NCBI RefSeq assembly: GCF_000241485.1
Contig: NZ_JH584241.1
Coordinates: 2,389,992-2,444,140, forward strand
Source: Sphingomonas sp. PAMC 26605
Lineage (GTDB): Bacteria > Pseudomonadota > Alphaproteobacteria > Sphingomonadales > Sphingomonadaceae
Reading direction: 5' to 3'
DNA: 54,149 nucleotides
This document shows positions 26,201-34,092 of this stretch, piece by piece (position 1 is the stretch's first letter; each line of letters begins with the position of its first letter). Below the pieces are notes generated by a model that made no database searches, was not told the DNA's origin, and saw nothing but the letters and a program-made list of their open reading frames with translations. Both the position numbers and the translations under genes were made by a program.

Positions 26201-27722
26201 CCAGCGGCGTGTCGTCGCCCATCGAGCCGATCGCTTCCTTGGCGCCCTCGACCATCGGCGCGAGGATCAGCTCCATATCCTCGAGCGTCTGGCCCGCGGC
26301 GACCTGGCGGCGCGTGAGGTCGGCGCGGTCGAAGCGCGTGATCGGGTCGCCCTCGGGGAGCGGCAGGTCGGCGATGCTGGTGAATTCGCCGATCATGCCG
26401 GCATAGTCATGCTCGCCCGCGATGCGGTCCTTCACCGCGCGGTCGTGGAGCAGCACGCCCTCGTCGAGATCGATCGCGATCATCTGGCCCGGCCCGAGCC
26501 GGCCCTTCTCGATCACGGTCGATTCGGGAACGACGACCATCCCGCTCTCCGACCCGACGATCAGCAAGCCGTCGATCGTGCGCACATAGCGGAGCGGCCG
26601 CAGCGCGTTGCGGTCCATGCCGGCGACCGCCCAGCGGCCGTCGGTCATCGCGAGCGCGGCGGGGCCGTCCCACGGCTCCATCACCGAGGCGAGATACTGG
26701 TACATCGCGAGATGGTCGGCGGGCATGTCGATCGAATCGGCCATCGCCTCGGGGACGAGCATCAGCTTGGCGGTCGGCGCGTCGCGGCCCGAGCGGCAGA
26801 TCGCCTCGAACACCGCATCGAGCGCCGCCGTGTCGGAGGCGCCCGCCGGGATCACCGGCTTGATGTCCTCGCTATGCTCCCCGAACGCGAGGCTCGCCAT
26901 GCGGATCTCGTGGCTGAGCATCCAGTTCTTGTTGCCGCGGATCGTGTTGATCTCGCCATTGTGCGCGAGCGTGCGGAACGGTTGTGCCAGCCACCATTGC
27001 GGGAAGGTGTTGGTCGAATAGCGCTGGTGGAAAATCGCGACGCGGCTCTCGAAACGCTGATCGCGCAGATCGGGGTAGAAGATCGACAGCGATTCGGCGA
27101 GGAACAGCCCCTTGTAGATGATCGAGCGGCATGACAGGCTGCAGATGTAGAAGCCCTGGATCTGCGCCGCGATCACGCGCTTCTCGATCCGGCGGCGGAC
27201 GAGATAGAGGTTCTTCTCGAACTCGGCGGCGCTCGCATCGTCGGGGAGGGGACCGGCGATCATGATCTGCTCGATCTCTGGCCGCGTCGCGAGGCCCTTC
27301 TGGCCGATCACCGAGACGTCGACCGGCACCTGGCGCCAGCCATAGATGGTATAGCCTTCGTCGATGATCACGCTCTCGATGATCGTGCGGCACGCCTCCT
27401 GCGCGCCGAGATCGGTGCGCGGCAGGAAGATCATGCCGACCGCCAGCCGGTTGGGCAGCGGGCGATGCCCCGACGCGGCGATCGCATCGTCGAAGAATTT
27501 GAGCGGCAGGTCGATGTGCAGCCCGGCGCCGTCGCCGGTCTTGCCGTCGGCGTCGACCGCGCCGCGGTGCCACACCGCCTTCAGCGCATCGATCGCCGAC
27601 TGGACGACGCGGCGCGAGGGCGTGCCGTCGGTCGCGGCGACGAGGCCGACGCCGCAGGCATCGCCCTCAAATTCGGGGCGGTACATGCCGTGTTCGGCGA
27701 GATAGGCGTGCTGGTCGGTCAT
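23211..27722 (-). CDS. gltB: Glutamate synthase (NADPH) large subunit
   Basis: GltB makes two glutamates from glutamine and 2-oxoglutarate with GltD. The 1503 residues match the family. The class II amidotransferase nucleophile is C23 in GDACGVGL after a short propeptide. The central and FMN-barrel domains follow (PGEGGQLPGFKVT, HVGGTGASP), then the 3Fe-4S cluster cysteines in RQCHSNTCPVGVC and a C-terminal beta-helix with GxxGxxxG repeats. The start codon overlaps the stop of the DUF2059 gene (ATGA). Confidence 0.97.
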   Translation of the reverse strand: MTDQHAYLAEHGMYRPEFEGDACGVGLVAATDGTPSRRVVQSAIDALKAVWHRGAVDADGKTGDGAGLHIDLPLKFFDDAIAASGHRPLPNRLAVGMIFLPRTDLGAQEACRTIIESVIIDEGYTIYGWRQVPVDVSVIGQKGLATRPEIEQIMIAGPLPDDASAAEFEKNLYLVRRRIEKRVIAAQIQGFYICSLSCRSIIYKGLFLAESLSIFYPDLRDQRFESRVAIFHQRYSTNTFPQWWLAQPFRTLAHNGEINTIRGNKNWMLSHEIRMASLAFGEHSEDIKPVIPAGASDTAALDAVFEAICRSGRDAPTAKLMLVPEAMADSIDMPADHLAMYQYLASVMEPWDGPAALAMTDGRWAVAGMDRNALRPLRYVRTIDGLLIVGSESGMVVVPESTVIEKGRLGPGQMIAIDLDEGVLLHDRAVKDRIAGEHDYAGMIGEFTSIADLPLPEGDPITRFDRADLTRRQVAAGQTLEDMELILAPMVEGAKEAIGSMGDDTPLAVISDKPRLISQFFRQNFSQVTNPPIDPLRERHVMSLKTRFGNLANILDTEDRRDGVLVLESPVLDGAAWAKLKTHFGAQAAEIDCTFEAGGGPEKLRAAIARIRAEAVTAVRQGHSELFLTDRNIDPERIGIAGVLAAAAVHTHLVRMGLRSYASINVQTAECLDTHYYAVLIGVGATTVHAYLAEASIADRHARGLFGELSLEECLARHRHAVEEGLLKIISKMGIAVISSYRGGYNFEAVGLSRALVNDLFPGMPAKISGEGYASLHLNAQLRHDKAFDEGVATLPIGGFYRQRHTGETHAYSAQLMHLLQNAVATDSYSTYLQFSRGVEGLPPVYLRDLLQFNFPTEGVPVDQVEAITEIRKRFVTPGMSLGALSPEAHETLAIAMNRIGAKAVSGEGGEDKARYQPYANGDNANSGVKQIASGRFGVTAEYLNACDEIEIKVAQGAKPGEGGQLPGFKVTEFIAKLRHATPGVTLISPPPHHDIYSIEDLAQLIYDLKQINPVARVCVKLVSSAGIGTVAAGVAKAHADVILIAGHVGGTGASPQTSIKYAGTPWEMGLSEVNQTLTLNGLRGRIKLRTDGGLKTGRDIVIAAILGAEEFGIGTLSLVAMGCIMVRQCHSNTCPVGVCTQDEKLRAKFSGSPEKVINLMTFIAEEVRDILARLGFRSLDEVIGRTELLRQVSRGAEHLDDLDLNPILAKVDAPDDQRRFSLTGRRNEVPDSLDAQIIKDAAAVFSRREKMQLTYSVRNTHRAVGTRLSSEITRTFGMSALADGHVHVRLRGSAGQSLGAFLCKGITLEVFGDANDYVGKGLSGGIIAVRPVVSSPLASQDNTIIGNTVLYGATSGSLYAAGQAGERFAVRNSGATVVVEGCGANGCEYMTGGTAVVLGPVGANFGAGMTGGMAFVYDADGSFARRANPENITWNRLSSLHWEAVLLGLVRAQHAATDSKWSGALLDDWGRVVEHFWQVVPKEMLTRLSHPLDDRVEQVAAE

Positions 27723-28300
27723 CGTTGGGACCCTTTGATGTCGGCTGACGCGGCGGCGATCAGATAGCGACGCACGATCTCGCGCTTGCGGATCTGCACT
27801 TCGTTGAGGAGCTGCGGAGAAATCGAAGCGTAGCGCTGGCCGACCGGCGTGCGGAAGAAGCGCGCGATCTCATCCATCTCGGCGGCGGTGAAGCGTCGCG
27901 CATAGATCGTCTGGCTTGCTGCCATCAGATCGTCGAGGATCGCCGTTTCGCTGGCGACGATACGCGCCTTGATCGCGGGGCTCGGGCTGACGAGCGCCTC
28001 GCACGGCTTCATGTCGCGGCCCGCCGCGGCGCGGTTAAGGCATTCCTCGGTCATCTCGGATTCGGCGGCGCGGATCGCGTCCTTGATTAGCACCGCCTGG
28101 CGCGCGCGGAAGCGGCTGACGACGAGCAACCGTGCCGCCGCCGCGCGGCGCGCGTCATAGTCCGCTGCGGCATCGGCATTGGCAGCGGGCGCGGGCAGCG
28201 GGGAAGGGCGAGTCTGCGCCGAGACCGACGCCATGCCCAGCAGCCCGATGCCGAGCGCGACGCCCCAGCGCTGCGCGCGGTCGTAAGACCGCCGCATCAT
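27719..28300 (-). CDS. Exported DUF2059-like protein inside the gltDB operon
   Basis: This 193-residue product has a signal peptide (ALGIGLLGMASVSAQT, cleavage near residue 29). The mature part is helical and ends with a DUF2059-like module: RRFTAAEMDEIARFFRTPVGQRYASISPQLLNEV. The cysteine pair in EECLNRAAAGRDMKPCEALV may be disulfide-bonded. The function is unknown. It overlaps gltD upstream and gltB downstream by four bases each (ATGA at both joints), so it is translated with the glutamate synthase subunits. Why a periplasmic protein should be made with a cytoplasmic enzyme is unclear. Confidence 0.83.
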   Translation of the reverse strand: MMRRSYDRAQRWGVALGIGLLGMASVSAQTRPSPLPAPAANADAAADYDARRAAAARLLVVSRFRARQAVLIKDAIRAAESEMTEECLNRAAAGRDMKPCEALVSPSPAIKARIVASETAILDDLMAASQTIYARRFTAAEMDEIARFFRTPVGQRYASISPQLLNEVQIRKREIVRRYLIAAASADIKGSQR

Positions 28301-29754
28301 GCAGCCACCTTGGCGGTTGCGGCTTGGGCCGCGACCGCCTTGGCCTTGAGATAGCGGTGCATACTTGCCGCGACATCGCGGCCGTCGCGGATCGCCCAGA
28401 CGACGAGGCTCGCACCGCGCACGATGTCGCCCGCCGCGAACACGCCGTCGAGCGACGTCATCAGCGTCTTGTTGTCGACCAATACGGTGCCCCAGCGCGT
28501 CACCGTCAGCTCGGGCGCGCCGAACAGCGTCGGCAGATCCTCGGCGTCGAAGCCGAGCGCCTTTATGACGAGATCGGCGTTGAGCTCGAACCCGCCCGCC
28601 GGGTCGATTTCGGGCGCGCGGCGGCCCGAAGCATCGGGCGCGCCGAGCCGCATCGCGCTCGCCTTGACGGTGGAGACCGCGCCTTCGCCGGCAAAGCTCT
28701 CGGGCGCCGACAGCCAGACGAACTCGACGCCTTCCTCCTCGGCATTGGCGACTTCGCGCTGCGACCCCGGCATGTTGGCGCGGTCGCGACGGTAGAGGCA
28801 CTTCACCGACGCGGCGTCCTGACGGATTGCGGTGCGGACACAGTCCATCGCGGTGTCGCCGCCGCCGATCACCACGACATGCTTGCCCGCGGCGTTGAGG
28901 CTGCCATCGTCGAAGCTCGGCACAGCGTCGCCGAAGCCCTTGCGGTTGGACGCAGTGAGGAAGGCGAGGGCGTCGACGACACCTTCCGCCTCGACCCCTG
29001 GCGCCTTGATCGCGCGGGCGCGATACACGCCGGTGGCAATCAGGACCGCGTCGTGGCGTTGGCGCAGTGCGTCCATGCTGGCGTCGCGGCCGACCTCGAA
29101 ATTCGCTTGGAAGACGATTCCGGCAGCCTTGAGCCGCTCGACGCGGCGCATCACGATCGGCTTTTCGAGCTTGAAGCCGGGGATGCCATAGGTCAGCAGC
29201 CCGCCGGCGCGATCGTAGCGGTCATAGACATGCACATCGTAGCCGTTACCGCGCAGATATTCGGCGGCGCTGAGGCCCGCCGGACCCGCGCCGATCACGC
29301 CGACCGATTGCCCGCGCGCGCGGCCTGGGACGAGCGGCTCGACCCAGCCTTCTTCCCACGCGGTGTCGGTGATGAACTTCTCGACCGCGCCGATCGTCAC
29401 CGCGCCGTGGCCCGAGAATTCGATCACGCAATTGCCTTCGCACAGGCGGTCCTGCGGGCAGATTCGGCCGCAAATCTCGGGCATGGTCGAGGTCGCGTTG
29501 CTCAGCTCATAGGCTTCGCGCAACCGGCCCTCGGCGGTCAGCCGCAGCCAGTCGGGGATATGATTGTGCAGCGGGCAGTGCACCGAGCAATACGGCACGC
29601 CGCATTGCGAGCAGCGCCCGGCCTGCGCCTCGGCGTCGGGCACGGGATAGCGCTCGGCGATTTCGCGAAAGTCCTCCGCGCGGAGCTCGGGCTCGCGCTT
29701 GGCAGGATAGGCCTGCTCGCGATCGACGAATTTCAGCAGCGACGTGTCAGCCAT
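28297..29754 (-). CDS. gltD: Glutamate synthase small subunit
   Basis: GltD is the NADPH-oxidising flavoprotein that feeds electrons to GltB. The 485 residues have two N-terminal 4Fe-4S cysteine sets (CSQCGVPYCSVHCP and CGRICPQDRLCEGNC), the FAD Rossmann motif VGVIGAGPAGLSAAEYL, the NADPH motif VVVIGGGDTAMDC, and a C-terminal GVFAAGDIVRGASLVVWAI. The ATG at 29754 has AAAGG seven bases upstream and gives the standard MADTSLLKFVDRE; an in-frame TTG lies five codons earlier. It is first in gltD-DUF2059-gltB. Confidence 0.96.
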   Translation of the reverse strand: MADTSLLKFVDREQAYPAKREPELRAEDFREIAERYPVPDAEAQAGRCSQCGVPYCSVHCPLHNHIPDWLRLTAEGRLREAYELSNATSTMPEICGRICPQDRLCEGNCVIEFSGHGAVTIGAVEKFITDTAWEEGWVEPLVPGRARGQSVGVIGAGPAGLSAAEYLRGNGYDVHVYDRYDRAGGLLTYGIPGFKLEKPIVMRRVERLKAAGIVFQANFEVGRDASMDALRQRHDAVLIATGVYRARAIKAPGVEAEGVVDALAFLTASNRKGFGDAVPSFDDGSLNAAGKHVVVIGGGDTAMDCVRTAIRQDAASVKCLYRRDRANMPGSQREVANAEEEGVEFVWLSAPESFAGEGAVSTVKASAMRLGAPDASGRRAPEIDPAGGFELNADLVIKALGFDAEDLPTLFGAPELTVTRWGTVLVDNKTLMTSLDGVFAAGDIVRGASLVVWAIRDGRDVAASMHRYLKAKAVAAQAATAKVAA

Positions 29755-29801
29755 TTGCGCACCTTTCAAGCGCGCAAATATCGAGCGATCGTCACGCTGT
29801 C

Positions 29802-29817
29802 ATTACGAAAACGTAAT
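29802..29817 (-). promoter_or_regulatory. Short palindrome upstream of gltD
   Basis: ATTACG-AAAA-CGTAAT is a perfect 6-bp inverted repeat lying 48-63 bases before the gltD start, in an AT-richer 155-bp divergent-looking gap. It could be a regulator site or part of the leader. No sigma-54 motif was recognised. Confidence 0.35.
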
Positions 29818-29909
29818 ATCCGACAGTATCGCTTACCTATTTATTTCGCTAGCCACGTGCTGCGATAACACTGTGAGCACAGAGGTTGCGATATTAGGAC
29901 CGTACCGGT

Positions 29910-30719
29910 CTAAATAGTCATAAGCCATATGAACGCGGCACTTCCCGCAATAATCCGATACCAAGCGAACGGAATGAAGCCGTGGCGGGTCACCACGCCA
30001 ACGAACCACTTCACCACGAGCAACGCGACGACAAAAGCGACCAGAAAACCGAGCCCGATCGCGCCAAGCCCCACGCCATGCCCGCTCGCCAATTCGTGCC
30101 GGTTCTTGACGAGCTCGAGCGTGGTCGCGCCAAGCATCGTCGGGATGGCAAGGAAGAAGCTGAACTCGGCCGCGGTCCGCCGCTCGACCCCGAGCGCCAG
30201 CGCGCCGAGGATCGTCGCGCCCGAGCGGCTGACGCCCGGCACCATCGCCAGGCATTGCAGGCAGCCGATCCCGATGACCTTGCCGAGCGGGATGTCGGCC
30301 ACGCCGACGATGTCGCTCTTCGGCGCGAGCCGCTCGACCGCGATAATCGCGATCCCGCCGACGACCAGCGCGACCGACACCACCAGCGCATTGCCGAGCA
30401 ATGCCTCGATCTGCTTGTGGATCGCGAGGCCAAGCACCGCCGCTGGAACGAACGCGACGAGAATGTTGCGCACGAAGCGCAGCGCCACCGGATCGCGCCG
30501 CGCCAGCCCCATCGCGACCGCGAGGAACGTCCGCCAGTACAGCACGACGATCGCCAAAATCGCGCCCAGCTGGATGACGATGTTGAACACCTCCCAGCGC
30601 GCCGCGTCATAGCCGAGCAGCTTGGTCGCAAGGATGAGGTGTCCCGTCGACGACACCGGCAGGAATTCGGTCACCCCCTCGACGATGCCGAGCAGGATGA
30701 TGTTGATGATGTCGCCCAC
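29910..30719 (-). CDS. uppP: Undecaprenyl-diphosphatase UppP/BacA
   Basis: UppP dephosphorylates undecaprenyl pyrophosphate to recycle the lipid carrier for peptidoglycan; overproduction gives bacitracin resistance. The 269-residue integral membrane protein shows both signature regions: EGVTEFLPVSSTGHLIL near residue 14 and PGVSRSGATI near residue 161. It is 23 bases downstream of the NDUFA9-like gene on the same strand. The ATG at 30719 gives the standard N-terminus MGDIINIILLGIVEG. Confidence 0.96.
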   Translation of the reverse strand: MGDIINIILLGIVEGVTEFLPVSSTGHLILATKLLGYDAARWEVFNIVIQLGAILAIVVLYWRTFLAVAMGLARRDPVALRFVRNILVAFVPAAVLGLAIHKQIEALLGNALVVSVALVVGGIAIIAVERLAPKSDIVGVADIPLGKVIGIGCLQCLAMVPGVSRSGATILGALALGVERRTAAEFSFFLAIPTMLGATTLELVKNRHELASGHGVGLGAIGLGFLVAFVVALLVVKWFVGVVTRHGFIPFAWYRIIAGSAAFIWLMTI

Positions 30720-30742
30720 GAAATCCCCCTAAAAGACGGCGC

Positions 30743-31693
30743 TTATGCCGCCGCCGGCACCGCGAACCGGCCACCCTTGCGATAGCGCACCAGCCAGCCC
30801 GGCGCGACCGCGTCGAGCGGCGTCGGCGTGATGCCGAGCAGCTCTAGCCCGTTGGTCGCCGAAACGACGTTGTCGATTGCCAACATCTTCCACTGATCCT
30901 GCGTGATCGGCGCACCGGGCAGGAACCCCGCCGCGGCGATCGCGCCGCCGATCGCGTCGGGCAGCTCGACGATATGCGGCGTGCGATTGGTCGCCTTGGC
31001 GATCCAGCGCACCAGCGCGCCCATCGACAGTATGTCGGGCCCGCCGAGCTCGAGCGTCTTGCCGGCGGCCAACTCGGGGTGGGCGAGCGCCGCCATCACG
31101 GCGTCCGCCACGTCGCCGACATAGACCGGCTGGAACTTGGTGCCGGCACGCAGCACGGGGACGACATGGACGAGCGGCATCGAAGCAGCGGTCGCGACCA
31201 TCGCGGCGAAGCGATTGACGAACTGGTCCTCGCGCCCGAACACGATCGACGGGCGCAGGATTGTCGCGCTCGGGAAGGCGGCACGCACCGCGGCCTCGCC
31301 TTCGCCCTTCGAACGCCCATAAGCCGAGGGGGAGGCGGGGTCGGCGCCGATCGCCGAAAGATGCACCAGCGCGCCGACGCCCGCCGCCGCGGCGGCCTCG
31401 GCGACGATCCGCGCGCCATCGACCTGGATCTTCTTGAAGTCGCCGCTGAGGATCCCGACGAGATTGACCACCGCATCCGATCCCGCGACCGCGCGCCGGA
31501 TCGATTCGGGCTTGGTGATGTCGGCAACCGCGAATTGCGTCTGGCCGAGCCCGCCGAGCGGCTTGAGGAAAAACGCCTGGCGCGGATCGCGCTGCGCGAT
31601 TCGCACGCGCGCGCCGCTGTCGAGCAGCGCCTGTGCGACATAGCGGCCGAGGAACCCTCCGCCGCCGATCAGCGTAACCAATGTATTCTTCAT
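30743..31693 (-). CDS. NAD(P)-binding protein, NDUFA9-like complex I-associated family
   Basis: This 316-residue atypical short-chain dehydrogenase/epimerase has an N-terminal Rossmann motif LVTLIGGGGFLGRYV. VVNLVGIL follows, and then HLSAIGADPASPSAYGRSKGEGE with the Tyr-x-x-x-Lys pair reading YGRSK. Next are ILRPSIVFG and FQPVYVGDVADAV. This is the NDUFA9/39-kDa subunit-like pattern, a family tied to respiratory complex I assembly and also annotated as a generic epimerase. No substrate can be assigned. It precedes uppP and is divergent from the tRNA-Leu gene. Confidence 0.88.
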   Translation of the reverse strand: MKNTLVTLIGGGGFLGRYVAQALLDSGARVRIAQRDPRQAFFLKPLGGLGQTQFAVADITKPESIRRAVAGSDAVVNLVGILSGDFKKIQVDGARIVAEAAAAAGVGALVHLSAIGADPASPSAYGRSKGEGEAAVRAAFPSATILRPSIVFGREDQFVNRFAAMVATAASMPLVHVVPVLRAGTKFQPVYVGDVADAVMAALAHPELAAGKTLELGGPDILSMGALVRWIAKATNRTPHIVELPDAIGGAIAAAGFLPGAPITQDQWKMLAIDNVVSATNGLELLGITPTPLDAVAPGWLVRYRKGGRFAVPAAA

Positions 31694-31756
31694 CGCGTGC
31701 GCCTTGTGCCTGCCATTCGCTTGGGGTGGTCAGCCCTTGCCCCAGCATACAGTGTG

Positions 31757-31785
31757 TTGACAAGGCCGACTCGCCTCCCCTAAGG
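31757..31785 (+). promoter_or_regulatory. Promoter of tRNA-Leu
   Basis: A consensus -35 TTGACA (31757-31762) lies 17 bases before a weak -10 CTAAGG (31780-31785). That places the start a few bases before the tRNA. A GC-rich discriminator follows, typical of stable-RNA promoters. Confidence 0.55.
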
Positions 31786-31802
31786 CCCGCCACCTACCCA
31801 GT

Positions 31803-31889
31803 GCCCGGATGGCGGAATTGGTAGACGCACCAGCTTCAGGTGCTGGCGCTCGCAAGGGCGTGGAGGTTCGAGTCCTCTTCCGGGCACCA
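31803..31889 (+). tRNA. tRNA-Leu (anticodon CAG)
   Basis: This is an 87-base cloverleaf. The acceptor stem is GCCCGGA (31803-31809) pairing with TCCGGGC, followed by A73 and an encoded CCA. The anticodon stem is CCAGC/GCTGG around TTCAGGT, giving anticodon CAG for CUG codons. A long class II variable arm (CGCTCGCAAGGGCG region) precedes the T arm GGTTCGAGTCC. The D arm is ATGGCGGAATTGGTAGACGC. All features fit a leucine isoacceptor. Confidence 0.97.
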
Positions 31890-32027
31890 TTCTTGCGAAA
31901 TCGGACGTTGTGCAGTGCAAGGCCGGGCAACCGCCTAGGCTTTTCGCCGTCGGTCGCCGCAACTGCCGATTGACTTGTAGGAAAATGTTGCTCAAATGTT
32001 CTCGCTGCGCGAGCCAGTGAGCGTGGC

Positions 32028-32546
32028 ATGATTCCCATAACTTATAACGAGCGGCGACGCGCTTTTTCGATCTGGCTGCGGACCGGCAGATGGCCGACCG
32101 TCACCATTGCCGACGACGTCGAACTCAAATTTAATCCTTGGCATGATCCCGCGGACGGTCAGTTCACCTTTGCTGGGTCGGGGCGTAACTATGGCCAAGG
32201 CGGAGGTGGCGGCGTTCGCAGCAGCGGGGGATCGGGCGGCGGTGCGTTATCTCGCGAAGAATGGTCGCGCGAAACTCGTTCGACGACCAATCGACAGCGG
32301 CCACGCCCGGGCCCGACACCCACAGCAAGGGCGTCCGACACGTCCCCTCGTCCGTCCCCGAACACAAACACGCAACGACCGATTTCCGATAATGGTTGGG
32401 GCGGTGGGGGCTTTACTAAAGGCGGTGGTGGCAGCTTCGGCGGTGGGGGGGGCGTCGGGCGATTGGACAACTGGCGGCAGGATCGGGATGAGCGGTGCGT
32501 TTACCATGGATATCGCAGCGATCAGCGCGTCCGTCGCGGTCGGTGA
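32028..32546 (+). pseudogene. Truncated, probably frameshifted phage/toxin-type protein
   Basis: The frame codes a 172-residue product. Its front half looks real: IPITYNERRRAFSIWLRTGRW, then ELKFNPWHDPADGQFTFAG, a motif like the NPxHDPxTGRF segments of phage head and toxin-delivery proteins. A Gly/Ser/Pro-rich linker follows (GGGGFTKGGGGSFGGGGG). An 8-G tract (32445-32452) then shifts the frame. With seven G the reading continues GGGGASGDWTTGG, which fits the linker better, and runs into the lysR frame. The expected C-terminal effector domain, often a nuclease in such proteins, is absent. I judge it a 3'-truncated remnant near tRNA-Leu. Confidence 0.6.
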
Positions 32547-33537
32547 CCAGGGGGGCTTTCGGGCCGCGGCGACGGCGCTCGGCCTCACTTCTGCGGGCGT
32601 CAGCAAGGCCGTCGCGCGGCTCGAGGCGCAGCTCAGCATGACGCCCTTCGCGCGAACGACCCGCTCGGTCCGCCCGACATCCGTTGGCCTACTATTCCAT
32701 GCCCGGTGCAAGGCGATCCTCACCGATCTCGACCAGGCCGCGCGCGAGGCGGCGGAGGGTGCGGCAGTGCCGCAAGGCCGCTTCGTCATCAGCGCCTCTC
32801 GCGCGTTCGTCCGCCTTCGCGTGCTGCCGGTCATCGCCGACTATGTGCGGCAATACCCGCAGGTCGAAGTCGAGGTCCGTCTCGACGATCGCCCAGTCGA
32901 TCTCGTGAAGGACGGTGTCGATCTGGCCGTCAGGATCGGCCACCTGCCGGACTCCAGCCTGATCGCCGCGCGCGTCAGCGGGACCGGGTTCGTCCTCTGC
33001 GGCTCGCCGGAATATCTCGCGACCTATGGCGTACCTGCGCACCCGGACGACCTGCAGCGCCATAGCATTGTCGGCTATGTCGCGCCCGGCACGTCCGTCC
33101 GCTTTAGCTATCGCTTCCTGATCGACGGGGTCGAGCGGACGATGAGCCTTCCGACTCGGTTGACGGTCGACGATGGCGAGGCAGCGGTCAGCGCGGACGT
33201 GCGATCGGTCGGGTTGGCGATGGTGAACGAGTATCATGTCGAGCAGCATGTCGCCGACGGGAGCCTTGTCCGCCAGTTGCGGGCGTTCGAGACACCTCCA
33301 GTGCCGATTAGCGTCGTCCAGCTCCGGACCCGCAATCCGTCGCGCGCCATTCAAGCCTTCACCGTCATGCTTCGTCGCCGCCTGACCGCTCCTGCATGCG
33401 CGATCGGTAGGCCTGAACTGCAACACCGGCGGGCGAACATGCGGCACGGGCAATGGAAATTATGGATGTTGCCCGAAACGCCGTTTCTCATGGGAGCAGC
33501 TCGTCCCTCCAGTCCGTCGCGAGATGCGTGTGTGTAG
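32488..33537 (+). CDS. LysR-family transcriptional regulator
   Basis: This 349-residue protein has an N-terminal winged HTH (FRAAATALGLTSAGVSKAVARLEAQL) and an effector domain: PQGRFVISASRAFVRLRVLPVI, LVKDGVDLAVRIGHLPDSSLIA, and a C-terminal GLAMVNEYHVEQHVADGSLV. It resembles the CrgA/DsdC-type branch. I take the ATG at 32488; 32506 is an alternative. The last 50 or so residues, after QAFTVMLRRRL, look unrelated to the family and may be a read-through tail. It sits directly on the decayed upstream gene, overlapping its frame, and its target is unknown. Confidence 0.85.
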   Translation: MSGAFTMDIAAISASVAVGDQGGFRAAATALGLTSAGVSKAVARLEAQLSMTPFARTTRSVRPTSVGLLFHARCKAILTDLDQAAREAAEGAAVPQGRFVISASRAFVRLRVLPVIADYVRQYPQVEVEVRLDDRPVDLVKDGVDLAVRIGHLPDSSLIAARVSGTGFVLCGSPEYLATYGVPAHPDDLQRHSIVGYVAPGTSVRFSYRFLIDGVERTMSLPTRLTVDDGEAAVSADVRSVGLAMVNEYHVEQHVADGSLVRQLRAFETPPVPISVVQLRTRNPSRAIQAFTVMLRRRLTAPACAIGRPELQHRRANMRHGQWKLWMLPETPFLMGAARPSSPSRDACV

Positions 33538-34092
33538 CGGGGGCGCCGCGGTTGGTCGTTACAACGCGCCGTTCCAATCGGCACGCTTGAAGCGCTTCAG
33601 TTTCATGAACATTTTGCCGTAACGGGGCAGCATGCCTTCATTACAGTAGTGCCGGAAAGGCAGCGTCGCGACCGCGACGCCATGCTCTTCGGACAATCGA
33701 TCCATAACCGACTGTCTGTCGACTTCGAAAGCGCCCGGTTAGCAGCTAGGCAAACGATTTCCGAAATTCGATGCCGATTGCTATCGTGGAGGTTATGAGC
33801 CTCCAGCACCGGATCGAGCTGCATGAAATCTATTATCGATCAAGAAGGATAGACTCCCATCCTTCTCGCCATCCCGAGTCCGCGCTACATTTTGGATAGC
33901 TCGACGCGTAAGCACGGCGGCGATGCGGCGGTCATCTGTGACGCAGCGCCGACCGACCGTTCGCCGTGGTCGCTATCGATCCCCCGCAACCGGCGCAAAA
34001 AGGCGATCGGGACGTCGCGGCGTTAAACGCTGTGAAGGCATTGCCGCGCTAGAAAGGCCGTGCCGCCAACAGGATAGCGTGGAGCAGACACA
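33538..34092. other. Low-coding interval after lysR (555 bp)
   Basis: The stretch contains a probable frameshifted minus-strand gene remnant (33559-33824) and an 8-bp inverted repeat AGAAGGAT/ATCCTTCT (33843-33866). The rest has no convincing open frame and appears lower in GC than its neighbours. It looks like decayed accessory DNA. Confidence 0.5.
33559..33824 (-). pseudogene. Possible frameshifted small gene, unrecognised
   Basis: Read on the minus strand, the sequence begins MQLDPVLEAHNLHD and continues RISEIVCLAANR. After a shift of frame near 33740 it reads GAFEVDRQSVMDRLSEEHG, then VAVATLPFRHYCNEGM and LPRYGKMFMKLKRFKRADWN, and stops at 33559. Both pieces have protein-like composition and only together form a sensible domain-sized product of about 85 residues. 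The second half alone could also be a 48-residue gene starting at 33705. I recognise no family. Confidence 0.3.

Noticed and set aside
23358..26406. Several long plus-strand frames opposite gltB
   Set aside because: All are antisense of well-conserved gltB codons, with Arg/His/Asp-rich composition typical of shadow frames.
31803..34092. An intact integrated element at tRNA-Leu
   Set aside because: No integrase, excisionase or duplicated attachment site is visible in the window.
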